Shown here: positions 31,951-37,545 of the stretch, one piece after another
Numbering within the stretch: the first letter of the stretch is position 1
How the letters are laid out: each line of letters starts with the position of its first letter
NCBI GenBank assembly: GCA_945876185.1
Contig: CAMCMZ010000036.1
Coordinates: 1-37,545 of the forward strand
Direction of reading: 5' to 3'
Length of the DNA stretch: 37,545 nt
Origin: Candidatus Kuenenia stuttgartensis
GTDB taxonomy: Bacteria; Planctomycetota; UBA11346
Position numbers and translations under genes: made by a program
The notes under the pieces: generated by a model
Database searches by the model: none
What the model saw: only the letters and a program-made list of their open reading frames with translations
What the model was told of the DNA's origin: nothing

Positions 31951-32735
31951 GACGCCGCCACCCGGCGGAAGCCCAGACCGGCACCTGGCACCGGTTCGAC
32001 GCCGAAGACGCGGCGCAGGTGGCCGGCGTCGAGCACTTCGGCTATCGTGCCCGCCGCCTCGACCCGGCCGCGGGCGAACAGCACCGCGCGGTCGGCCACG
32101 CGGCGGACCTCGTCGAGCTGATGCAGGACGACCACGACGATCCGGCCCGAGTCCGCGAGCTGGCGCAGAAGCTCTTCGAATGCCAGCACATGGCCCACAT
32201 CAAGCGCTGCGGTGGGTTCATCCATCAACACCACCCCGGAACCACCGGCCAGCGCCCGCGCGACCAGGACGCGCTGCTGTTCGCCCGCCGACAGGTCGCA
32301 GAAAGCCCGCGTGGCCAGGTGGGTGGCATCGGCATCGGCCAGGGCCTGTTCGACCGCCTGGGCGTCGGTGGCCGACAGCCGTCCAAGTGGACCGACGTGG
32401 GCGAAGCGGCCCATCGCCACGACCTCGGACACCCGCAGGGCCGCCGAAAGCTGGCTGCGCTGCGGAATGTAGCCGATCATGCGCGCGCGACGGTCGGCCG
32501 GCAGGCGGCGTAGGTCGGCGCCGTCCAGACTGATCCGACCAGTCGACGGCAAGAGGCCCAACACTGCTTTCAGCACCGTCGACTTGCCCGCGCCGTTGGG
32601 GCCGATCAGCGCGGTCACCATCCCGGCAGGCGCGGTGAAGCCGGCGTCACTGACCACCCGGCACGGCCCGCGGCGCACGTCGAGGTTTTCGACGGCCAAT
32701 TGCTTCGCCCGCAAGGCGGTGATGGGCGCGTTCAT
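31947..32735 (-). CDS. btuD: Cobalamin ABC transporter ATP-binding protein
   Basis: This 262-aa ABC ATPase powers the uptake permease. It has Walker A GPNGAGKST, the Q-loop in YIPQRSQ, signature LSAGEQQRV (family usually LSGGE), Walker B VVLMDEPTAALD, and a switch His in VVVLHQ. Start ATG 32735 overlaps the btuC stop (ATGA, 32732-32735), which shows coupling; the frame is open much further upstream in the shadow of btuC. FecE- and BtuD-type proteins look alike, so the assignment to cobalamin rests on the riboswitch and BtuB upstream. Confidence 0.92.
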   Translation of the reverse strand: MNAPITALRAKQLAVENLDVRRGPCRVVSDAGFTAPAGMVTALIGPNGAGKSTVLKAVLGLLPSTGRISLDGADLRRLPADRRARMIGYIPQRSQLSAALRVSEVVAMGRFAHVGPLGRLSATDAQAVEQALADADATHLATRAFCDLSAGEQQRVLVARALAGGSGVVLMDEPTAALDVGHVLAFEELLRQLADSGRIVVVVLHQLDEVRRVADRAVLFARGRVEAAGTIAEVLDAGHLRRVFGVEPVPGAGLGFRRVAAS

Positions 32736-33757
32736 ACCAGGCCTTCGCGGCGCGTGCGGATGAGGAGCAGCAGGAATAATGGCGCGCCGATCAGACCGGT
32801 GATCACGCCCAAGGGGACCTCGGCCTGATCCCGCATGCTGCTGCCGGCGATGAGCGGTAGGCCGCGCGCGCCGACATCGCACCAGACCAGGAAAGCGGCC
32901 CCGCCAATCGCGGCGAGGGGCACCAGGCGGCGATGGCCGGGGCCGACGAGGCCGCGCAAGGCATGCGGCACCACCAGGCCGACGAAGGCGACACCCCCGC
33001 CGAGCGACACCGCCGCCGCCGTGAGCAAAGCGGTCCAGACCAGGATCCAACGCCGGGCGCGACGCACGTCGACGCCGAGGGCGCCGGCTTCGTCCTCGCC
33101 GCTGAGCAACAGGTCGAGCACGCGGCTCCACCCCAGTGCGGCGATGATGCCGATCGCGACCAGCGGCGCGGCCAGCACCAGGTGGGTGCGGCCCTTGCCG
33201 CCGAGTCCACCGAGACTGAATTCCATGAGCGCCCGGCCGAGCGCCCAATCGCCCCGGGTCAAGGTCGTGACCAGGGCGGAAATGCTGAGGATCGCCGCGT
33301 TTATCACGAACCCGGCAAGCAACACCGCGACCATGCCCTCACCGAGCCGGGTCGTCGAACGCGCCAGCGCCATCAGCACCGCAAGCGTGACCAGACCACC
33401 GATCAGGCAGCCCACCGGCAGGGCCATCTCGGGCGCGAGCCACACCGGCAGGGCCACGGCGCTGCCGATGCTGGTGAGAAACAGGATGACGAGCTGCCCG
33501 CCCAGGGCCGCACCGGCGGTGGTGCCGAGCACATCGGGGCTGGCGAGCGGGTTGCGGAACAAACCCTGCGCCAGCACGCCGGCCACCGCCAGGGCGGCGC
33601 CGGCAAGCGCCGCCGAGGCGATGCGCAGGGCACGCAGTTCCAGCAGCATCGCGCGGGTCGATTCGTCATTGAGCCCGGCCGCCCCCACCACCAGGCCCGC
33701 CCCCACGCCAAGCGCGAGCAGAACGATCAGCCCAAGGATGAGGACGGCAGGACGCAT
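32732..33757 (-). CDS. btuC: Cobalamin/iron-siderophore ABC transporter permease
   Basis: This 341-aa FecCD-family permease has about ten transmembrane helices. Typical motifs are LRALRIASAALAGAALAVAG (GxxLAxAGxxxQ-type), QGLFRNPLASPDVLGTTAGA, and a C-terminal SLGGGVAFVGLVVPHALR, with PLGVITGLIGAPLFLLLL at the end. It starts 3 bp after the btuB stop and overlaps btuD by 4 bases. It transports corrinoid across the inner membrane with btuD and the BtuF-like protein. Confidence 0.93.
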   Translation of the reverse strand: MRPAVLILGLIVLLALGVGAGLVVGAAGLNDESTRAMLLELRALRIASAALAGAALAVAGVLAQGLFRNPLASPDVLGTTAGAALGGQLVILFLTSIGSAVALPVWLAPEMALPVGCLIGGLVTLAVLMALARSTTRLGEGMVAVLLAGFVINAAILSISALVTTLTRGDWALGRALMEFSLGGLGGKGRTHLVLAAPLVAIGIIAALGWSRVLDLLLSGEDEAGALGVDVRRARRWILVWTALLTAAAVSLGGGVAFVGLVVPHALRGLVGPGHRRLVPLAAIGGAAFLVWCDVGARGLPLIAGSSMRDQAEVPLGVITGLIGAPLFLLLLIRTRREGLV

Positions 33758-33760
33758 GCG

Positions 33761-35785
33761 TCACCAGGTCGCCGCGACGGCGGCGAACACCGCCGGAGGC
33801 GTGTGGGTGAATTCATTGCCGTTGGAGGTCCGCTGCGGCACATAGCGCGCATCGGTCAGGTTTTCTCCACGCAGCGAGAGTTCCAACCAGGTCTTGATCT
33901 GCCAACTGATACGGGCGGCGACGGTGGTATAGCTGTCGAGTCGATTCTGATTCCCGTCGCTGGCATAGCGTGCTCCGACATGGCGCACGGTCAGATCGAA
34001 CGCAGCCCTGGTCCAGCGCCAACCGGCCACCGCGCCGCCGCTTTGGCGTGGGGTGTGGAGAACCTCCTGGCCGGTGCCGTCGTTGCTTTCTTGCAGGGTC
34101 CAGAACAGCCGCAGGCGCAAGGGATCCCCGGCCGGCTGGAAATCGAGAGCGTTTTCGACCCCCTGCACCCAGCGGCCGCCGGGCGCGTTGTAATAGCCCT
34201 TGGTCCAATCGTAGGCGATGGCCGAAGTCCATTCGGTACGGAAATAGACGTTGCTCAGGCTGAGTCCGGGCGCGAGCTCGGTCTCGTGGCCGGCATCGTA
34301 CGACACGTTGCGCTGCGGCGTCAGCGAGGCATTGCCGATCGGGCTGCCGAAGTAATCCGGGGCATACAGTTCGTAGACGCTGGGGGCGCGGAAGCCGGTC
34401 GCGACCGAAGCGTGCAGCTTCGCCCGCTTGTCCCAGGCCCAGCGCGCTGCGCCAAGACGCCAGGTGGTGGCGTCACCTTCGCGGCTGTGGAAATCCTCGC
34501 GCAGCGTGCCGGTCAACTCGTTGAGCGCGTCGCTCCACGACAATTGCGCGTAGACGCCGGTGTTCCCGTCCTGGGCATGGAAGTTGCCGAAATCGTCGTT
34601 GGCGGTGTAGCGCAGGGCCGAACGCCGCCAGTCGATGCCACCGCCCACCACCACGTCACCGAAACCGAACCAGCGCGTGCGGGCGGAAACGTACTGCTCG
34701 TCCCCAGCATAGCGGTTGTCGTAAGGCGATCCGGCATACTGGTGCTCGGTGGTGGTGATCGCCGCGTCGAAGGCATACCACAGGTCACGCTGTGCTGCCC
34801 CGGCACTGCGCGGACCGGCACGGCCTTCCGCCCCGAGCGAGACGCGCTGCAGGCGGTCGACCTGGTACAAGTTGGCATCATCGAAATTGGCTGAAAATGC
34901 GTCGTCGTATTCGCTACGCGAGATGACGTTGCGCGCCGCCGCATAGACGGTGAGGTCCGCCCCGGGCTTCCACTCGATCCGGCCATCGACGTTGCCGCGC
35001 CGCCAGGCGTCGTTCTCGTGGTTGTGCGGGTCGCCCTTCGATCCCTTGTCGGTCAGGGCCGAGAATCCCTGGCTGTTCAATCCTTCAGCGGAAAAAGCAT
35101 AGCCCAAGGTTGTGCTGATCGGCCCGGTGGCCTCAACCAGGCCGCGCGAGGTATTGAACGATCCGTATTCGACCAAAGCACGGCCCTGGTGCGTCGCGGT
35201 CGGACGGACGCTGACCAGGTTGACCACCCCGGCGATGGCGGACGAACCGTACAGGCCGCTCTGCGCCCCCTTCACCACCTCGATGCGCTCAAGACCGCCA
35301 CCGGTGAGCAGGACGGTATTCGGCTGCGATTGCGTCGCAGTCGGATCATGAAGCGGGATGCCATCGAGCAGGATGGCGGTGTCGTGGGTGTCACCGCCGC
35401 GCATACGCACCGTGGTCGCACCGGCCAGACCACCACCGGTGCGGGAGACCTCGACGCCGGGCAGGGTCGCGATGGCGTCAATCGCTTGCACCGGTGTTCC
35501 GATCTGGCGCAGATCGTCACGGCTGACGACGTCCACCGTGGCGGTGGTGCGACCGAGATCGCTCGGGGCGCGATCGGCGGTGACGATGATGTTGGCGGAA
35601 GTGGAGGTGGAGGTGGAGGTGGAGGTGGAGGGAGAGGCGGGACTGGCGGCCGGCGCGGGGACTCGAGTCGATTCGGCCTCGCCCGCCCTGAGTTCCGGGC
35701 AGAACCCGGCGGCGGCGATGAGCGCCAGCGTCGGGACGAGTTGAAGGGTGGGGACAAGGGGAATGCTGCGGATGACGGAGGCCAT
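33761..35785 (-). CDS. btuB: TonB-dependent cobalamin receptor (BtuB-like)
   Basis: This 674-aa outer-membrane receptor has a signal peptide (about 1-35), a linker with a hexanucleotide-encoded Ser-Thr run (35600-35630), a plug domain (about 65-195, NIIVTADR, DAIATLPGVEVSRTGGG, RMRGGDTHDTAILLDGIPL, VEVVKGAQSGLYGSSAIAG) and a 22-strand type barrel ending in an aromatic Trp. LPGV, GGD and the LYGSSAIAG plug motif are BtuB-like. A cobalamin riboswitch precedes it, so it is repressed when B12 is abundant. It heads the btuB-btuC-btuD group. Confidence 0.93.
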   Translation of the reverse strand: MASVIRSIPLVPTLQLVPTLALIAAAGFCPELRAGEAESTRVPAPAASPASPSTSTSTSTSTSANIIVTADRAPSDLGRTTATVDVVSRDDLRQIGTPVQAIDAIATLPGVEVSRTGGGLAGATTVRMRGGDTHDTAILLDGIPLHDPTATQSQPNTVLLTGGGLERIEVVKGAQSGLYGSSAIAGVVNLVSVRPTATHQGRALVEYGSFNTSRGLVEATGPISTTLGYAFSAEGLNSQGFSALTDKGSKGDPHNHENDAWRRGNVDGRIEWKPGADLTVYAAARNVISRSEYDDAFSANFDDANLYQVDRLQRVSLGAEGRAGPRSAGAAQRDLWYAFDAAITTTEHQYAGSPYDNRYAGDEQYVSARTRWFGFGDVVVGGGIDWRRSALRYTANDDFGNFHAQDGNTGVYAQLSWSDALNELTGTLREDFHSREGDATTWRLGAARWAWDKRAKLHASVATGFRAPSVYELYAPDYFGSPIGNASLTPQRNVSYDAGHETELAPGLSLSNVYFRTEWTSAIAYDWTKGYYNAPGGRWVQGVENALDFQPAGDPLRLRLFWTLQESNDGTGQEVLHTPRQSGGAVAGWRWTRAAFDLTVRHVGARYASDGNQNRLDSYTTVAARISWQIKTWLELSLRGENLTDARYVPQRTSNGNEFTHTPPAVFAAVAATW
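35600..35630. repeat. Hexanucleotide repeat (GTGGAG) in btuB
   Basis: Five tandem GTGGAG units on the plus strand encode an in-frame Ser-Thr run in the linker between signal peptide and plug of the receptor. Copy-number change would alter linker length without a frameshift. Confidence 0.8.
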
Positions 35786-35899
35786 GATGGCTCCTGCCGG
35801 CCAGGGTCCGTTCCCTGACGAGGCGCACGGGTGGTGACGCCGCGAGCACCACGCTCACGGTCATCCAGCCGACGGGCCATCACGAACAAACACGGCGGG

Positions 35900-35915
35900 G
35901 CAGGCGGATGCCTGC
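35900..35915. promoter_or_regulatory. Hairpin between the cobalamin riboswitch and btuB
   Basis: GCAGGC and GCCTGC pair around a 4-nt loop on the minus strand, about 40 bases after the riboswitch core and about 115 bases before the btuB start. It is a candidate expression-platform hairpin; GTTTGTT follows about 15 bases later. Confidence 0.4.
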
Positions 35916-35949
35916 GTCCGACCGTGCCCATCCCCGAGGGCCGCGTCGA

Positions 35950-36119
35950 CAGGTCCAGGCAGGTCTCCTGACTTCCGGTTCGTCCCGTCTAGCGCCTTCC
36001 CACACGCTTGAGTGCAGTGGCCTCGCCGACGGTCCCCGGTTACAGTGGCGGGTCCGCGCCGGATTCGGGTTTGCACCCCCACCGGCTTCCCTCTTCGCCC
36101 CCGCTGAGCGGGGGAACCT
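35950..36119 (-). ncRNA. Cobalamin (B12) riboswitch
   Basis: On the minus strand the conserved blocks occur in order. AGGTTCC (at 36113-36119), then a strong GCCCCCGCT-type stem, GAAGAGGGAAGCCGGTG, GCAAACCCG, GCGCGGACCCGCCACTGTAA, and finally the B12 box AAGTCAGGAGACCTGCC at about 35957-35975. The element lies directly upstream of btuB and fits regulation of uptake by adenosylcobalamin. The 385-bp gap between btuB and the next gene contains this element and the hairpin at 35900. Confidence 0.95.
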
Positions 36120-36170
36120 GGACGGGCGCGCAGCATGGGACCGACGATCGATCCGCAAGACCCAGCCAGG

Positions 36171-37232
36171 TTACTCGCGGAAATAGCCGCTCGCCCGCGC
36201 AGTGGCCTCGTAGATGCGGGGCAGGCTCAGACCCGAGGCCTTCAAGCGGGAGCCGCTGAGGGCGACCACGAACTGGCGGGTATGCTGGACCGGGATGTCG
36301 CTCGCCCGCTGGCGCTGGTCGAGAATCTTGCGGGACATGGCGGCGGCGACCTCGCCCTGTTCCAACGGCGAGGTGGCGATGGCGATCATGCCGCCATCGT
36401 CGACGAAGAACACGTTGGTGCCGATGAGCGGGACGCGCGAGCGTTGGCAGGTCTGGGCGATCAGTTCCGCAGCCGGCACCAACTCCTTGCTGCCTGCCGT
36501 CTGGGCGATGCGGCGATAATTCGAGGTCAGGATGAAATCGGCTGAGCCCGTGGCGGCAGAGCCTGTGTCGGCAGAGCCGGACAAACGATCGACGGCGGCG
36601 TTCCATTCATCAAGGGTGTCGACCAGGACGGTGTCGACCAGGACCAGTGGCGCCCAGTCGTGGGCCTGGATCCAACGCGCGTCGCCGGTCACGGTCTCGG
36701 AACGGTCGCCGAGGAAAGCCAGCCGCAGCGGCCCGGGACGGGGTCGGCTGGCGGCCAGGGTGACCAGGCCCTCCTTCACCGCCTCAAGCGGCAGGCGTTC
36801 GAGGATGCCGGTGACGTTGGTGGCGCGATCGTAGCCGTAATCCTTGCGTTCATTGTTCACCCCGGCGAAGACGACGCTGAGGTCGGTGCGGTCGACGAGA
36901 TGCCGGGCGACGAAGGCCTGGGCATCGTCGTCGATGGCGATGACCACGTCGGGGCGCCAGACGCCGATCAGGCGGCGCGCGCCCTGGCCGGCGTTGGCCT
37001 TGTGCTCGGGCCAGGGATGGCGCTTGGTATCCAGGTAATGCCAGCGCACCGACCAGCCGCTGTCCTGGCCGAGGACCCGGCGCAGGCCCACGTTGACCCC
37101 CTGGACCCAGTTGTAGTCGTCGTTGTAGCTGTGCAGGATCAGCAGCCGGGGCTTGTCCAGGTTGGTCCACAGCACCAGCACCAGGAGTTCGGCGATGAAC
37201 AGGCAGATCGCGAGGTTGCGGAGGGTCTTCAT
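36171..37232 (-). CDS. ABC-type substrate-binding protein (PF04392-like), membrane-anchored
   Basis: This 353-aa protein has an N-terminal hydrophobic anchor (about 6-24) and a two-lobed periplasmic-binding fold. Segments are LLILHSYNDDYNWVQGVNVG, RPDVVIAIDDDAQAFVARHL, VFAGVNNE, FILTSNYRRIA, VPLIGTNVFFVDDGGMIAIA (the last 20 residues of that stretch), fitting the ABC_sub_bind family. ATG 37232 is chosen because its A is shared with the upstream stop (TGATG); the frame is open to 37256. Related proteins often sit next to sensor kinases or transporters. No transporter partner is visible here; the upstream fragment may be part of one. The ligand is unknown. Confidence 0.82.
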   Translation of the reverse strand: MKTLRNLAICLFIAELLVLVLWTNLDKPRLLILHSYNDDYNWVQGVNVGLRRVLGQDSGWSVRWHYLDTKRHPWPEHKANAGQGARRLIGVWRPDVVIAIDDDAQAFVARHLVDRTDLSVVFAGVNNERKDYGYDRATNVTGILERLPLEAVKEGLVTLAASRPRPGPLRLAFLGDRSETVTGDARWIQAHDWAPLVLVDTVLVDTLDEWNAAVDRLSGSADTGSAATGSADFILTSNYRRIAQTAGSKELVPAAELIAQTCQRSRVPLIGTNVFFVDDGGMIAIATSPLEQGEVAAAMSRKILDQRQRASDIPVQHTRQFVVALSGSRLKASGLSLPRIYEATARASGYFRE

Positions 37233-37411
37233 CAGATCAGCCCCAGCATCTTCCAATAGGGGAACGAGGCGTAGATCGCAAGGATCTTCACCGCATTGAG
37301 GATCAGGTTGAAGCGCAGGAAGCTGGTCTCGTTGAAGGATCCCTCAGTGGTCAGCTCCTGGAGCTGGAGGTAGTACGAGCACTGGTACGGGAACATCCCA
37401 ATGGCATTGAG
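37232..37411 (-). pseudogene. C-terminal fragment of a membrane protein, truncated at 37411
   Basis: A 59-codon frame with native GC-rich codons (product includes FPYQCSYYLQLQEL, LRFNLILNAVKILAIYASFP) ends in TGA overlapping the next gene's ATG (TGATG). Upstream it meets a TAA at 37412-37414. Both the base composition and codon use change there, so this looks like the end of a longer membrane protein cut by an insertion or assembly join. It may alternatively be a 54-aa protein starting at ATG 37396. The family was not recognised. Confidence 0.5.
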
Positions 37412-37545
37412 TTAAGCTGTTCCGGTGTGATACACCTGTAATTTACCAGGGTATTATGCTTGCTTAGGCGACCAAAAAAATTTTTCGGGCCTCATGGCCC
37501 TTTCCAATCATCCGCCTCGCGCAGAGAGCTTCTCTGCCTTCCTCC
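37412..37545. other. AT-richer non-coding edge segment with hairpins
   Basis: This stretch is clearly less GC-rich than the rest. It holds GGGCC-TCAT-GGCCC (37487-37500) next to A7T5 runs, and GCAGAGA-GCT-TCTCTGC (37521-37537). No gene is supported. It may be the end of an insertion or another locus. Confidence 0.5.

Overview
The window is a high-GC stretch (estimated by eye at roughly two thirds G+C) from a diderm bacterium. It carries a TonB-dependent outer-membrane receptor, a lipoprotein, a Tat-type signal peptide and undecaprenyl-diphosphate synthase, so there is an outer membrane and a peptidoglycan lipid carrier. The Ser/Thr kinase, the long coiled-coil proteins and the GC-rich hairpin repeats would suit the PVC group (Planctomycetota, Verrucomicrobiota, Lentisphaerota) or another large-genome lineage. 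That assignment is an inference. No phage module and no complete insertion sequence was seen.

Layout, left to right. 1-2.6 kb: an edge-truncated hypothetical gene, a Hanks-type kinase, tRNA-Arg(CCG) with a terminator, and an exported thioredoxin-like protein. 2.7-5.8 kb: nadC, pabB and a TPR lipoprotein joined by 4-base stop/start overlaps. 5.9-7.5 kb: ppnP, a HAD phosphatase and a small hypothetical gene. 7.6-11.8 kb: RNase R divergent from a LysR regulator, then an iron-type superoxide dismutase with an export signal and a possible second internal start. 11.8-12.2 kb: an array of six hairpins between convergent genes. 12.2-19 kb (minus): a DUF2780 protein and two translationally coupled giant coiled-coil proteins of 877 and 1211 aa. 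19.1-22.9 kb: a CarH-like MerR/B12-domain regulator that lacks the usual cobalt-ligating His, a putative glycoside hydrolase, and a divergent AraC regulator. 23-28.2 kb: a CreB/CreC-like two-component system, a DUF4173-like membrane protein and a cobalamin-binding radical SAM enzyme. 28.2-30.5 kb (minus): purA overlapping uppS. 30.6-36.1 kb (minus): a cobalamin riboswitch driving btuB-btuC-btuD, then a BtuF-like binding protein. 36.2-37.4 kb: an ABC-type substrate-binding protein and a truncated membrane-protein fragment at the edge.

Cobalamin recurs in three places: riboswitch-controlled uptake, a B12-binding radical SAM enzyme, and a regulator with a (degenerate) B12 domain. Short overlaps (GTGA/ATGA) tie together nadC-pabB-lipoprotein, the coiled-coil pair, purA-uppS and btuC-btuD.

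The least conventional signals are these. (1) Two 102-bp inverted copies of a small element flank the BtuF-like gene; they are about 93% identical, have terminal inverted repeats, and show one compensatory base-pair change in an internal hairpin. (2) The 3' hairpin array has alternating stems whose loops are reverse complements of each other. (3) A 20-bp unit repeated three times at the creB-creC junction makes two 7-codon minicistrons chained by ATGA overlaps. (4) The CarH-like regulator keeps W-x9-EH but has lost the B12-ligand motif. (5) The coiled-coil gene pair has no recognised function.
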